Source: Pseudomonas sp. GM50 (GTDB lineage Bacteria > Pseudomonadota > Gammaproteobacteria > Pseudomonadales > Pseudomonadaceae). Taken from it: a stretch of 51,229 nucleotides of DNA. A program made the translations under genes and the position numbers. Location of the stretch: positions 1 through 51,229 of the forward strand of contig NZ_AKJK01000001.1 in the NCBI RefSeq assembly GCF_000282375.1, written 5' to 3'. Shown here piece after piece: positions 1 through 8,984 of this stretch. The notes below the pieces were generated by a model. That model did no database searches and was not told the DNA's origin. It worked only from the letters and a program-made list of their open reading frames with translations. Each line of letters starts with the position of its first letter. The first letter of the stretch is position 1.

Positions 1-1736
1 GGCTCGCCCTGGCCGGGAGCCGATGGCAGCGTGTGTGCAGCCACCGAATAGCTGCGACCAGTGGAGTCGATAAACACTGCAAACTGGTTGGAGCGACCGG
101 GCGCCAAGGCCTTGAAACCATCCCCGGCCTTGTAGGAAAGCCCGGTGGCGTCGATTTCGTGCCCCTTGGCAGAGCGAACCCAGCCTTTTTCCGACAGAAC
201 TACGGTCACTTTCTCGTTCGGCAGCAGATCGTGCTCGGTCAAGGCCTTGGCTTCTGCACGCTCGACGATTGGCGAGCGACGGTCGTCGCCATACGTTTCG
301 GCGTCCTTGATCAGCTCGGTGCGTACCAGCTTTTTCAGCTTGGCTTCGCTGCCCAGCAGGGCTTGCAGCTTGGCTTGTTCCTTGAGCAGTTCATCCTGCT
401 CGGCACGCAGCTTCATTTCTTCCAGTCGCGCCAACTGACGCAAACGGGTGTCGAGGATGTAATCGGCCTGGATTTCGCTCAGGGCGAAACGCTCGATCAG
501 TGCGGCTTTCGGGTGTTCCTCGGTGCGGATGATGTGAATCACTTCATCCAGATTGAGGTAAGCGATCAACAAACCGTCCAACAGGTGCAGACGACGCTCA
601 ACCTTGTCCAGGCGGAATTGCAGACGACGACGCACAGTCTGCACCCGGAATTCCAGCCACTCGACCAACAGCGCACGCAGGTTTTTCAGCTGCGGCTTGC
701 CGTCCAGACCGATGATGTTGATGTTGACCCGGTAGCTCGACTCCAGCTCGGTGCTGGCGAACAGGTGGGTCATCAATGCATCGTGGTCAAAGTTTTTGCG
801 TGCGCCCGGGATAATCACGATCCGGCACGGGTTTTCGTGGTCGGATTCGTCTCGCAAGTCAGCGATCTGCGGGGCTTTCGACGGTTTGGCCTGCATCATG
901 GCCGCGATCTGTTCCAGCACCTTGGCGCCAGACACCTGGTGCGGCAGCGCGGTGACGATGATGTCGCCGTCTTCGATGTGGTACACGGCGCGCATGCGCA
1001 CCGAGCCCTTGCCGGTTTCGTAGATTTTCAGCAGGTCGGCGCGCGGCGTGATGATTTCCGCTTCGGTCGGGTAATCCGGGCCCTGGATGTGTTCGCAGAG
1101 CTGCTCGACCGTGGCTTTCGGCTCGTCCAGCAAACGCACGCAAGCGGTCGCGACTTCGCGCAGGTTATGCGGCGGTACGTCGGTGGCCATGCCCACGGCG
1201 ATGCCGGTGGTGCCGTTGAGCAGGATGTTCGGCAAACGGGCCGGCAACACCAAAGGCTCTTCCAGCGTGCCGTCGAAGTTCGGGCCCCAATCCGCAGTGC
1301 CCTGGCCCAGTTCGCTGAGCAGCACTTCGGAATAGCGCGACAGCCGCGCTTCGGTGTAACGCATGGCGGCGAAGGACTTCGGATCGTCCGGCGCACCCCA
1401 GTTACCCTGGCCGTCGACCAGCGTATAGCGGTAGCTGAATGGCTGGGCCATCAGGACCATGGCTTCATAACACGCCGAGTCGCCGTGCGGGTGGAACTTA
1501 CCGAGTACGTCACCGACGGTACGCGCCGATTTCTTGTGCTTGGAATCGGCGTCCAGCCCCAACTCGCTCATCGCATAGATGATGCGCCGCTGTACCGGTT
1601 TCAGGCCGTCGCCGATATGCGGCAGGGCACGGTCCATGATCACGTACATGGAGTAGTTGAGGTAGGCATTTTCGGTGAAGTCAGCCAGTGACCGGCGTTC
1701 TACACCGTCCAGGCTGAGATCAAGGGAGTCGCTCAT
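1..1736 (-). CDS. parC: DNA topoisomerase IV subunit A (ParC), 3' end outside window
   Basis: ParC is the DNA-cleaving subunit of topoisomerase IV, which decatenates daughter chromosomes together with ParE. Translating the minus strand from the ATG at 1736 gives about 578 codons open to the window edge, so the C-terminal beta-pinwheel is cut off. The N-terminus begins [20 protein letters not shown]. The winged-helix breakage domain holds the motif [12 protein letters not shown] with the catalytic Tyr at residue 127. The quinolone-resistance region reads [12 protein letters not shown], with Ser87 and Glu91, the residues that are wild type in P. aeruginosa numbering. The gene lies 10 nt after the protease gene and ends the yqiA-parE-esterase-protease-parC run, the same order as in P. 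aeruginosa. A 552-codon open frame on the opposite strand is a shadow of this gene. Confidence 0.97.
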   Translation of the reverse strand, partial: MSDSLDLSLDGVERRSLADFTENAYLNYSMYVIMDRALPHIGDGLKPVQRRIIYAMSELGLDADSKHKKSARTVGDVLGKFHPHGDSACYEAMVLMAQPFSYRYTLVDGQGNWGAPDDPKSFAAMRYTEARLSRYSEVLLSELGQGTADWGPNFDGTLEEPLVLPARLPNILLNGTTGIAVGMATDVPPHNLREVATACVRLLDEPKATVEQLCEHIQGPDYPTEAEIITPRADLLKIYETGKGSVRMRAVYHIEDGDIIVTALPHQVSGAKVLEQIAAMMQAKPSKAPQIADLRDESDHENPCRIVIIPGARKNFDHDALMTHLFASTELESSYRVNINIIGLDGKPQLKNLRALLVEWLEFRVQTVRRRLQFRLDKVERRLHLLDGLLIAYLNLDEVIHIIRTEEHPKAALIERFALSEIQADYILDTRLRQLARLEEMKLRAEQDELLKEQAKLQALLGSEAKLKKLVRTELIKDAETYGDDRRSPIVERAEAKALTEHDLLPNEKVTVVLSEKGWVRSAKGHEIDATGLSYKAGDGFKALAPGRSNQFAVFIDSTGRSYSVAAHTLPSAPGQGE

Positions 1737-1746
1737 GCGGGCCTCA

Positions 1747-2268
1747 TCAGTTCGTTGTCTGGCGCAGCAGCATGGTGCCACCGCGCTGGGTAAATTCAAG
1801 TTTGTTCAGTGCGCTCATACCGAGCAGCACCTGATTGCCGTGCAAACCGGGCGCCACCAGCGCGCGAACGTCACGCAGCACGATATCGCCCAATTGCAGC
1901 CGGTCGAGGCGGGTTCGATAGCCCTCGCTCAAGCCATTGGCCGTGCTCAGGGTCACCCCAAAGCCTTTTTCCAGTTTCAGCCGCTCGGCCATTTCGGCCG
2001 GGATCGACACATCGGTCGCACCGGTATCGAGCATGAACTCCACGGGCTGGCCGTTGATCTGGCCGGTAGCAACAAAATGCCCCTGGCTGTTGCCGATCAG
2101 CTTCACTTCGATAAAACCTTGGCCCTGCTCAGAGCTGACGACGGTGTTGGGATTCTGTTGACGCTCCTCCCACTGACCGAAGAACCGCGTCGCCAGAAAC
2201 AGCGCGGCGCACCAGGCCAGCACCATCAACACCCGACCGGCGCGCTTGCCCGGCGGTTGCTGACTCAT
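1747..2268 (-). CDS. Retropepsin-like aspartic protease, membrane anchored (clan AA)
   Basis: The product is a 173-residue protein with a single N-terminal membrane segment at about residues 12-30, followed by a periplasmic domain. It carries the aspartic protease signature [13 protein letters not shown] with the catalytic Asp at residue 81, and a later hydrophobic-hydrophobic-Gly element ([10 protein letters not shown]) typical of the retropepsin flap/psi-loop fold. This matches the TIGR02281-type single-domain family, which is expected to dimerise because each chain supplies one Asp. The substrate is unknown. It overlaps the upstream esterase gene by 4 nt (ATGA) and is followed after 10 nt by parC, so it is probably cotranscribed with topoisomerase IV genes; no functional link is established. 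Confidence 0.9.
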   Translation of the reverse strand: MSQQPPGKRAGRVLMVLAWCAALFLATRFFGQWEERQQNPNTVVSSEQGQGFIEVKLIGNSQGHFVATGQINGQPVEFMLDTGATDVSIPAEMAERLKLEKGFGVTLSTANGLSEGYRTRLDRLQLGDIVLRDVRALVAPGLHGNQVLLGMSALNKLEFTQRGGTMLLRQTTN

Positions 2269-3254
2269 GGCTTGGCACTCCAGCCGCCTTCAGGCGCGGC
2301 AAAGCGCCAGACAATCGGGCGTACCTCGCCATCGGCTCGCGCACCGTTATTGTTGTCGATGCCGATCCAGGCGCCGTCGGCGTCCACGATCAACGCCTCC
2401 GCCAGCCCATAGGCCTGTGCATAACGACGGTTTTCCTGCAAGGCCTCGGTGGCAAACGACCAGCAGCGCTCGACCTTGGCTGTCACTGCATCACGGCGGC
2501 AAATCTGAAAGACATTGCGCTCAAGGGTAAACAGCTTGCCGTCGAACAATGACAGATCGGCAAAATCCCGGGAGCGCGCGCGGGCCTTGGGAAACTGTGC
2601 TGGTTGCATCTCCACTCCGGCTTCACTCAGCAGCACACAACCACCCTCGCAGTCCCAGACCGTTTGCTGGCGCTTGATCAGCAGCAAACCGCGGCGCTCA
2701 CGTTCGGCGGCCAGCCACAGCGTGTCACCGGCCGGATTGATCGCCAGCCCTTCAAACAATGCATTGAAGTGCAGCAACATACCGCTGGCCCGTGCTTCGC
2801 GTACCAGCATCGGCGAGATTTTCAGCCAGGACGCAGGCCCGATTGGCGGAACTTGCAACACCGCGGCGTGCGCTTCGCTGACGATGTAACGATTGCCGGC
2901 GCTGTCGCAGGTAATGCCTTCGAAATCCAGGTCCCCGCCCCGCACGAACGACGCCGCCCAGGTCCGCGAACGCAAGCCCCAGGGCAAACCGCTGTCGGGC
3001 ACCAGGGGTACGTCGATGCGCACGGTTTCGGCTTGCCAGGTGTTGTTGCGGGTGTCGAGGCGATAGATTTGATCATCGTCACGGTCCGAAACAGTCCACA
3101 GATCCTTGCCGCACTGGGCCAGCCCCGACAGATTGCCGCCGCGCATGCCGTCGACGGCATGCTCGGATAACAAGCGCAGCTCGGGTGCAGGCTCCGCCGA
3201 AACCGTTACCGAGGTCAGCAGCAACGCACACGCCAGGGCCCAGCCAAATCGCAT
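2265..3254 (-). CDS. Esterase-like activity of phytase family protein (PF13449 type), secreted
   Basis: The product has 329 residues with a clear signal peptide (MRFGWALACALLLTSVTVSA, cleavage near residue 20). The mature part looks like a beta-propeller of the phytase-like esterase family, with repeated elements such as LSGLAQCGKDLWTVSDRDDD near the N-terminus, DLDFEGITCDSAGNRYIVSE in the middle and EGLAINPAGDTLWLAAERE after it. These Asp/Glu-rich strands are the family hallmark. The natural substrate is not known. The start codon overlaps the parE stop by 1 nt and the stop overlaps the protease start by 4 nt, so the three genes are translationally coupled. Confidence 0.85.
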   Translation of the reverse strand: MRFGWALACALLLTSVTVSAEPAPELRLLSEHAVDGMRGGNLSGLAQCGKDLWTVSDRDDDQIYRLDTRNNTWQAETVRIDVPLVPDSGLPWGLRSRTWAASFVRGGDLDFEGITCDSAGNRYIVSEAHAAVLQVPPIGPASWLKISPMLVREARASGMLLHFNALFEGLAINPAGDTLWLAAERERRGLLLIKRQQTVWDCEGGCVLLSEAGVEMQPAQFPKARARSRDFADLSLFDGKLFTLERNVFQICRRDAVTAKVERCWSFATEALQENRRYAQAYGLAEALIVDADGAWIGIDNNNGARADGEVRPIVWRFAAPEGGWSAKP

Positions 3255-5158
3255 CAGCCCAGAACCTCGGCCAGGTTGCCCTTGGACTCCAGCCAGGACT
3301 TGCGATCGCCAGCGCGTTTTTTCGCCAGCAACATGTCCATCATTTCCGAGGTCGCGTCGAAATCTTCCAGCGTCAACTGCACCAGACGCCGCGTGTTCGG
3401 GTCCATGGTGGTTTCGCGCAGCTGCGGCGGGTTCATTTCACCCAGACCTTTGAATCGGGTGACCTGTGGTTTGCCGCGTTTCTTCTCGGCCACCAGACGA
3501 TCGAGAATGCCATCGCGCTCGGCCTCGTCCAGGGCATAGTAAATTTCTTTGCCCAGGTCGATACGGTACAGCGGCGGCATGGCGACGTAGACGTGACCGG
3601 CATCCACCAGCGGGCGGAAATGCTGGACAAACAAGGCGCAGAGCAACGTGGCAATGTGCAGACCGTCGGAGTCGGCGTCGGCGAGAATGCAGATCTTGCC
3701 GTAACGCAGCTGGGCGATGTCCGCCGAGCCCGGATCGACACCGATGGCCACGGCGATGTTGTGCACTTCCTGGCTGGCCAGCACTTCGCTGCCGTCGACT
3801 TCCCAGGTATTCAGAATCTTGCCGCGCAACGGCAGGATCGCCTGAAACTCTTTGTCCCGCGCCTGTTTGGCCGAACCGCCGGCGGAATCACCTTCCACCA
3901 GGAACAGCTCGGAACGCATCGGGTCCTGCCCGGCGCAGTCGGCGAGTTTGCCCGGCAGTGCCGGACCTTGGGTAATGCGTTTACGCTCAACCTTCTTGCT
4001 GGCCTTCAGACGACGGCCGGCGTTGTTGATCGCCAGTTCCGCCAGCAGCATGCCGGTTTCCGGGTGAGCGTTGAGCCACAGGCTGAAGGCGTCCTTGACC
4101 ACACCGGAAACGAAAGCAGCCGCTTCACGGGATGACAGGCGCTCCTTGGTCTGGCCGGAGAATTGCGGTTCCTGCATTTTCATCGACAGGACGAACGCGA
4201 TGCGCTCCCAGACGTCTTCCGGCGCCAGCTTCACACCGCGCGGCAACAGGCTGCGGAACTCGCAGAACTCGCGCATCGCATCGAGCAGGCCCTGACGCAG
4301 ACCGTTGACGTGCGTACCGCCCTGGGCTGTCGGGATCAGGTTGACGTAGCTTTCCTGAACGCTGTCGCCGCCCTCGGGCAACCACAGCAACGCCCAATCG
4401 ACCGCTTCTTTGTTACCGGCCAGGCTGCCGCAGAACGGCTCATCCGGCAGGCGTTCGAACTCGCTGACCGCGTCCACGAGGTAGGAGCGCAGGCCGTCTT
4501 CGTAATGCCATTCGACTTTCTCGCCGGTGGCCTTGTCTTCAAAACTGACCAACAGCCCCGGGCACAGAACGGCCTTGGCCTTGAGCACGTGCTTGAGGCG
4601 GCTGATGGAGAATTTCGGTGAATCGAAATACTTCGGGTCCGGCGCGAAGAACACGCTGGTGCCGGTGTTGCGCTTGCCGACGGTGCCGATCACTTCCAGC
4701 TCGGTTTTCTTGTAACCGTCTGCGAAAGTCATCTGGTATTCGTTGCCGTCACGCTTTACGCGCACCCGGACTTCGGTCGACAAGGCGTTGACCACGGAAA
4801 TACCCACCCCGTGCAGACCGCCGGAGAACTGGTAGTTCTTGTTGGAAAACTTGCCGCCCGCATGAAGCTTGGTGAGGATCAGCTCGACACCCGACACACC
4901 TTCTTCCGGGTGAATGTCCACCGGCATGCCACGGCCGTCATCGCTGACTTCCAGGGAGTGATCGGCGTGCAGGATGACCTGCACCGATGTCGCATGCCCG
5001 GCCAAGGCTTCGTCGACGCTGTTGTCGATGACTTCCTGGGCGAGGTGGTTCGGCCGACTGGTGTCGGTGTACATGCCGGGGCGTTTGCGCACCGGGTCGA
5101 GGCCCGAGAGGACTTCGATGGCGTCTGCGTTATAAGAGCTAGCGCTGGGAGTGGCCAT
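3254..5158 (-). CDS. parE: DNA topoisomerase IV subunit B (ParE)
   Basis: ParE is the ATPase subunit of topoisomerase IV. The 634-residue length is normal for Pseudomonas. The GHKL ATPase domain shows EVIDNSVDEALAG (Mg-binding Asn), DDGRGMPVD and GGLHGVGISVVNAL. The transducer domain follows. The TOPRIM domain shows LVEGDSAGG and ILADADSDG, which bind the catalytic metal. The C-terminus contains the ParC-contacting segment RFKGLGEMNPPQL. The ATG at 5158 is supported by the start MATPSASSYNADAIEVLSGL and by the family length. The 69-nt gap to the upstream esterase gene contains a 17-bp tandem repeat (5180-5213), which may carry leader or promoter function. Confidence 0.98.
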   Translation of the reverse strand: MATPSASSYNADAIEVLSGLDPVRKRPGMYTDTSRPNHLAQEVIDNSVDEALAGHATSVQVILHADHSLEVSDDGRGMPVDIHPEEGVSGVELILTKLHAGGKFSNKNYQFSGGLHGVGISVVNALSTEVRVRVKRDGNEYQMTFADGYKKTELEVIGTVGKRNTGTSVFFAPDPKYFDSPKFSISRLKHVLKAKAVLCPGLLVSFEDKATGEKVEWHYEDGLRSYLVDAVSEFERLPDEPFCGSLAGNKEAVDWALLWLPEGGDSVQESYVNLIPTAQGGTHVNGLRQGLLDAMREFCEFRSLLPRGVKLAPEDVWERIAFVLSMKMQEPQFSGQTKERLSSREAAAFVSGVVKDAFSLWLNAHPETGMLLAELAINNAGRRLKASKKVERKRITQGPALPGKLADCAGQDPMRSELFLVEGDSAGGSAKQARDKEFQAILPLRGKILNTWEVDGSEVLASQEVHNIAVAIGVDPGSADIAQLRYGKICILADADSDGLHIATLLCALFVQHFRPLVDAGHVYVAMPPLYRIDLGKEIYYALDEAERDGILDRLVAEKKRGKPQVTRFKGLGEMNPPQLRETTMDPNTRRLVQLTLEDFDATSEMMDMLLAKKRAGDRKSWLESKGNLAEVLG

Positions 5159-5179
5159 GGGGTCTCGTCGTCCGCCTGT

Positions 5180-5213
5180 AAAAAGTGTTCTGTGAAAAAA
5201 AGTATTCTGTGAA
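5180..5213. repeat. 17-bp tandem direct repeat in the parE leader
   Basis: Two adjacent 17-bp units read AAAAAGTGTTCTGTGAA (5180-5196) and AAAAAGTATTCTGTGAA (5197-5213), differing at one base. They lie 22 nt upstream of the parE start, between the yqiA-like stop and parE. Each unit ends in TTCTGTGAA and begins with an A-run, so the array could have arisen by slippage. Confidence 0.85.
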
Positions 5214-5227
5214 CAAGAGGCGACAAA

Positions 5228-5836
5228 TCACAGTGCAGTGAAATCAATCGCCTGATACAAATCTGCGCCGATGCCGGCGAAACTCAGCATTGCCGGCAAT
5301 TGCTCGGCAAAACCCTGGAAACTATGGTCGCCGCCAGCCTGGATGCGCAAGGCACAGGCCCGGTAATACTGCTGGGCGAGGCGATAATCCAGCGTTTCAT
5401 CGCCAGTCTGCAACCACACTTGAAACCGCTGCGGATCTTGGGGCGCCGGCACTTCCAGCTCGGCCAGGGCCGTCACGTGGTCGCGGGTCAATTCCCAGGT
5501 CTCATCTGTATACAGATTTTTCTGCGTCCCCAGGAACCCGTCGAACATCCGGTGCGGGCTGACGGCAGGATTGATCAGCAGGGCTTTCAAGCCATGGCGC
5601 TCGGCCAAGTGAGTCGCATAGTAGCCGCCGAGTGAGCTGCCGACCAGCAGTGGCCGCCCCAGCTCGGCAATCGCCTGCTCCAGCTGAGCAATGGCCTCGC
5701 GGGGATGGTGATGCAAGGCCGGCACACGCAATTGGTCGCTCAAGCCCAGCCGGTCCATCACATTAATCAACTGACAGGCCTTTTTCGACGCCGGCGCGCT
5801 GTTGAAACCGTGGATATAAAGGATCGAACCAGACAT
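5228..5836 (-). CDS. yqiA: YqiA/YcfP family alpha/beta-hydrolase (esterase)
   Basis: The product has 202 residues from the ATG at 5836, which is preceded by an AGGGAG ribosome-binding site. The frame stays open upstream for 45 codons but that part lies in non-coding and REP sequence, so the longer version is rejected. The protein is a small alpha/beta-hydrolase: strand and oxyanion motif SGSILYIHGFNSAP at the N-terminus, nucleophile elbow GSSLGG with Ser68, an acidic residue in LQTGDETLDY and the catalytic His in GGDHSFQGF. This matches YqiA, an esterase of short acyl substrates and palmitoyl-CoA in E. coli, which there also lies next to parE and cpdA. It is the first gene of the parE-parC run. 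Confidence 0.9.
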   Translation of the reverse strand: MSGSILYIHGFNSAPASKKACQLINVMDRLGLSDQLRVPALHHHPREAIAQLEQAIAELGRPLLVGSSLGGYYATHLAERHGLKALLINPAVSPHRMFDGFLGTQKNLYTDETWELTRDHVTALAELEVPAPQDPQRFQVWLQTGDETLDYRLAQQYYRACALRIQAGGDHSFQGFAEQLPAMLSFAGIGADLYQAIDFTAL

Positions 5837-5930
5837 TTGAGCTCCCTGTGCGTCGGGTAAAGAGGCGCAGTTTACAGGGTGTCGGGAAAATCGGGGATAT
5901 GCGTGGAAATCATGTCGCCTGAGCGAACAC

Positions 5931-5997
5931 CATCGCGGGCAAGCCCGCTCCCACAGGGGTATGCATTCCAATGTGGGAGCGAGCCTGCTCGCGATGG
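5931..5997. repeat. REP doublet (short type, GTGGGAGCGAGC...CTGCTCGCGATGG)
   Basis: Two inverted REP units face each other: the left one reads CATCGCGGGCAAGCCCGCTC followed by CCACA, the right one TGTGGGAGCGAGCCTGCTCG followed by CGATGG. They are separated by a short spacer. Each unit folds on its own and the pair forms a longer cruciform, the arrangement called a REPIN in P. fluorescens. It lies between cpdA and the yqiA-like gene. The left unit differs slightly from the copies at 17088 and 37573. Confidence 0.9.
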
Positions 5998-6021
5998 CCG
6001 CGCCGCGGTCTTTCTGAGTGT

Positions 6022-6837
6022 TCAGTAGCCGTTGGAGCCGTAATCAATCTGAAAGTCGAAACCGGTGACGCGCTCAACGCCTGTTTCGAGCTGGCCATCC
6101 GGCAACAACCGCAACCATCGATACCCCGGCGCCTGCTCGCTCACCTTGAAATCATCACTGCCCGGCTCGAACTGAATACAGGTCGAGGGCGATGCGATCA
6201 GGCGCACACCGTTGCGCACCTGGTCAATTTCCTGATGCACATGCCCCCACAACACCGCACGCACCTGTGGAAAGCGATCCAGCACCGCAAACAATGCCTC
6301 TGGATTGCGCAAGCCAATGGGCTCCATCCATGCACACCCGATCGATACCGGATGATGATGGAAACACACCAGATGATGTCGCTGCGGTGCCTCACTCAAC
6401 GAGCGAGCGAGTAACTGCAATTGCTCATCCTGCAAATACCCCGGCACCGACCCCGGCACCGCAGAATCGAGCAACGTGACCCGCCAGTTGCCGATATCCA
6501 CCACCGGCTCCAGCAGCGCACTCTGCACCGCCGCCACGGCCATGATCTGCGGCTCGTCATGATTACCGGGAATCCATCGCGCTGGTGCATCGATTTGTCG
6601 GGTCAGGTCACGAAACAGGTGATACGACTCCAGCGTCCCGTCCTGAGACAGGTCACCACTGGCAATCATCAGATCGATCTGCGGCTGCTGCTTCAATACC
6701 AGCTCAATGACCTGTTGCAGGCTGTCGCGGGTATTCATGCCCAGCAACGTCCCGTCCGCCTCGGCAAACAGATGGCTGTCGGAGAGTTGCACCAGCAACG
6801 CCGGATCGGCGGTGGTTAATGTGGATACGCTCGGCAA
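6022..6837 (-). CDS. cpdA: 3',5'-cyclic-AMP phosphodiesterase CpdA
   Basis: CpdA hydrolyses cAMP to AMP and so limits signalling through Vfr/CRP. From the TTG at 6837 the product has 271 residues, the usual family length. An ATG at 6897 is in frame, but the extra 20 residues are not family-like and the TTG has a GGGA ribosome-binding site about 7 nt upstream. Metallophosphoesterase motifs are in order: LSDSHLF (Asp20, His22), MIASGDLSQDG, GNHDEP, CFHHHPVSIG and WGHVHQEID. These bind the two metal ions. The gene follows the DUF1249 gene after about 110 nt that contain an inverted repeat (6913-6934), and precedes a REP doublet. Confidence 0.93.
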   Translation of the reverse strand: MPSVSTLTTADPALLVQLSDSHLFAEADGTLLGMNTRDSLQQVIELVLKQQPQIDLMIASGDLSQDGTLESYHLFRDLTRQIDAPARWIPGNHDEPQIMAVAAVQSALLEPVVDIGNWRVTLLDSAVPGSVPGYLQDEQLQLLARSLSEAPQRHHLVCFHHHPVSIGCAWMEPIGLRNPEALFAVLDRFPQVRAVLWGHVHQEIDQVRNGVRLIASPSTCIQFEPGSDDFKVSEQAPGYRWLRLLPDGQLETGVERVTGFDFQIDYGSNGY

Positions 6838-6912
6838 GGCGTTCTCCCAGGGCGTGATCACGGGATTGATGAATGCCGCAATTATGCTGGGGGACAATCA
6901 AAAGAGGAAACC

Positions 6913-6934
6913 TGTGAACCGGACGCAGTTCACA
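6913..6934. repeat. Inverted repeat between the DUF1249 gene and cpdA
   Basis: TGTGAAC (6913-6919) and GTTCACA (6928-6934) form a perfect 7-bp stem with an 8-nt loop. On the minus strand it lies directly upstream of cpdA and is followed by a pyrimidine-rich stretch. It could be a weak terminator or a protein-binding site. The half-sites TGTGA and TCACA are CRP-like but are 12 nt apart instead of 6, so a standard Vfr/CRP site is not supported. Confidence 0.45.
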
Positions 6935-6948
6935 ACTACACAGGGCTC

Positions 6949-7401
6949 TTAGCGCACAACGGCGTACTCGTGACCGCAAGCCAGGCAATGACTCAGCCAT
7001 TCCCCCAGGAACAGATTGAGCTGAGCCTTTTCGTCCGGCTGATGCATCGCGGCGTTCGGGTAAGGATAGATGCCCCGGAAGCGTCGTGCATGTTCGGCGC
7101 TGACCACTTCGGCCATGCACGCGTCGTGATAGACCTGAACTTCAAGCTGCGGCACCGGCAGCCACGGCAGGCTGTGTTCCTGGCGTACTTGCAGCGTCGT
7201 GGTATACGGACAAACCTGAAGCACTTCGAGGGCCAGCACACCCAGCATCTGGTCGCCGTGGGTCACGGCAATGCGCCGCGCCTGCGGCTCGTTACGCATG
7301 TCCGGTAGCAGTCGCATCAGGCGCGCGTAGTTGGCCTCGCAGGAGGCTTGCAGCCCCACGAGGTCGATCCGATAGCGATCGCGCAGCTTGTTTACGACCA
7401 T
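6949..7401 (-). CDS. DUF1249 domain-containing protein
   Basis: The product has 150 residues starting MVVNKLRDRYRIDLVGLQAS and matches the conserved gammaproteobacterial DUF1249 family in length and in hallmark stretches: CEANYARLMRLLPDM, a central VCPYTTTLQVRQ, VYHDACMAEV and PNAAMHQPDEKAQLNLFLGE. There is no signal peptide or membrane segment. The biochemical function is unknown. It overlaps the 3' end of nudF by 10 nt and precedes cpdA, an order also found in P. aeruginosa and partly in E. coli (nudF-yqiB-cpdA), so the three genes are probably cotranscribed. Confidence 0.92.
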   Translation of the reverse strand: MVVNKLRDRYRIDLVGLQASCEANYARLMRLLPDMRNEPQARRIAVTHGDQMLGVLALEVLQVCPYTTTLQVRQEHSLPWLPVPQLEVQVYHDACMAEVVSAEHARRFRGIYPYPNAAMHQPDEKAQLNLFLGEWLSHCLACGHEYAVVR

Positions 7402-8009
7402 AACCCCCTCACTTCAACGCGGTTCAAAGCCAGCCATTGCAAGGCGATGATGCTTGCCGCGTTGGCAATACGTCCGTCGCGTACGGCTTGCAGGGCATCT
7501 TCGAACGCCCAGACCGTGACACGAATATCTTCTGCCTCTTCCTCCAGCCCATGCAGGCCGCCAACCCCGGTTGTCTCGCAACGCCCCAGGTACAAATGCA
7601 CAAACTCGTTACTGCCGCCCGGCGATGGAAAATATTTGGTCATCGGCCAGAGCGCCCCGAATACAAGCCCAGCTTCCTCCTGCGCTTCGCGGTGAGCAAC
7701 TTCTTCCGGTACTTCATCCTTGTCGATCAGACCGGCGACCAGTTCGATCAGCCACGGGTTGTCGGTCTTGCCCATGGCGCCGACGCGAAACTGCTCGATC
7801 AGCACCACTTCATCGCGTTGCGGATCGTACGGCAGCACGCACACCGCATCGTGGCGAACAAACACTTCACGATTGATCTCGCGACTCATGCCACCGGCGA
7901 ACAATTCGTGACGCAAGTGCACGCGGTCAAGCTTGTAGAAGCCTTCGTAGCACTTTTCGCGCCGAACGATCTCAACGGCGGTCGGAAGGGCGTTGGCAAA
8001 ATCAGTCAT
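7392..8009 (-). CDS. nudF: ADP-ribose diphosphatase NudF
   Basis: NudF cleaves ADP-ribose to AMP and ribose 5-phosphate. The 205-residue product starts at the ATG at 8009, preceded by an AGAGGA ribosome-binding site; the longer open frame reaching 8465 is not protein-like and would overlap the DUF3298 gene in antisense. A perfect Nudix box (GX5EX7REUXEEXGU) spans residues 93-115, with Glu99 and the REAQEEAG core at 107-114 that binds the metal. The upstream LIELVAG and the downstream YFPSPGGSNEFVHLYLGRCE are typical of ADP-ribose hydrolases. It heads the nudF-DUF1249-cpdA group. Confidence 0.95.
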   Translation of the reverse strand: MTDFANALPTAVEIVRREKCYEGFYKLDRVHLRHELFAGGMSREINREVFVRHDAVCVLPYDPQRDEVVLIEQFRVGAMGKTDNPWLIELVAGLIDKDEVPEEVAHREAQEEAGLVFGALWPMTKYFPSPGGSNEFVHLYLGRCETTGVGGLHGLEEEAEDIRVTVWAFEDALQAVRDGRIANAASIIALQWLALNRVEVRGLWS

Positions 8010-8237
8010 GACAATCCTCTTTACTGCAAATCCGTTACGAGGCTCCTTTTTGTTACTTGCAACCTCAACTTCGCGCCATCCTAACGCGCCCGCGATGTTT
8101 GATGCAGCCCCTTTCCAGTCAGCGGGATAGACGGTGAGGGTGAAACCAACTCTAATTAGCTTAGTGGCGAACTGACTGCTTCGTTGAGAGTCGAAGCGGG
8201 TAACTTTTCGCCTTCCCCTGTTTCGTAAAGGACGCCC

Positions 8238-8984
8238 ATGTCGCTTTTCAAGATTGCCTCCGTGGCCGCCATCGCCCTGACCCTGGGTGCGTGCCAGAGT
8301 CTGTTCCAGCCCAATTACCGGGCGCCGCTGGAAACCACCCGCGACGCATCGGAACAGTTGAAACCAGGCTGCACGACCCCTGACTGCCCATTGGTGAACA
8401 TCGATACGCTGCGTTTCCCGGATGAGCCTGCGCTTGACGGCATCATCGAAAAACGCCTGCTGCAAATGACCCGTACCTCACCCGACGCCCCGGTAGCGCC
8501 GACGCTGGCGGCGTATCGCGATCAGTTTTTGAGCAGTGCCGGCCCGCGCTACAGCAGCTACCTGCAAGCCAAGGTACGTGAGCAGCATGACGGCTTGGTG
8601 ATCGTTGAATTGTCCAGCTACCTGGACACCGGCGGTGCCCATGGGACGCCGGGCCGCGGTTTCATCAACTATTCACGTCAACAGCATAAAGTGCTGACCC
8701 TGTCGGATATGTTGATTCCGGGGCAGGAAGAAGCGTTCTGGAAAGCCGCCCAAGTGGCGCACAACAGCTGGCTGATCAGCACCAAACTCGATCAGGAGCC
8801 GGAGTTCGTGAAGAGCTGGCCCTTCGTGAAAACCCAGAATGTGGCGCTGACCTACGGCGGGGTGATCCTCAAGTACGAAGTGAGCACGCTTGCGCCTTAC
8901 GCACTGGGCCACGTCGAACTGAAGATCCCCTACCCGCGCCTGAACGGCATTCTCAAGCCTGAGCTGTTTCCCGGCCGTAGCTGA
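8238..8984 (+). CDS. DUF3298 (RsiV-like) domain lipoprotein
   Basis: The product has 248 residues with a lipoprotein signal peptide: basic start, hydrophobic core and lipobox LGAC with Cys19. The mature protein contains a DUF3298/RsiV-type domain in the C-terminal half, seen in HDGLVIVELSSYLDTGGAHG, where Tyr and the GGAHG turn are typical, followed by KVLTLSDML and a final VALTYGGVILKYEVS. The domain also occurs in anti-sigma factor RsiV and in lysozyme-binding proteins, but no ligand is known here. The gene stands alone between nudF (divergent) and cytX (convergent); its 3' end overlaps that of cytX by 32 nt. P. aeruginosa has a comparable gene next to nudF. Confidence 0.9.
   Translation: MSLFKIASVAAIALTLGACQSLFQPNYRAPLETTRDASEQLKPGCTTPDCPLVNIDTLRFPDEPALDGIIEKRLLQMTRTSPDAPVAPTLAAYRDQFLSSAGPRYSSYLQAKVREQHDGLVIVELSSYLDTGGAHGTPGRGFINYSRQQHKVLTLSDMLIPGQEEAFWKAAQVAHNSWLISTKLDQEPEFVKSWPFVKTQNVALTYGGVILKYEVSTLAPYALGHVELKIPYPRLNGILKPELFPGRS

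Noticed and set aside
33..1691. 552-codon open frame opposite parC
   Set aside because: It runs antisense to a complete, motif-bearing parC. Its product is a low-complexity mix rich in Arg, Gln, His and Val, typical of a GC-biased shadow frame.
5837..5971. N-terminal extension of the YqiA-like esterase
   Set aside because: It is encoded by a REP doublet and non-coding sequence. The ATG at 5836 has a ribosome-binding site and fits the family.
6913..6934. Vfr/CRP site upstream of cpdA
   Set aside because: TGTGA and TCACA half-sites are present but 12 nt apart rather than 6, so the spacing does not fit a CRP-type site; it is listed only as an inverted repeat.
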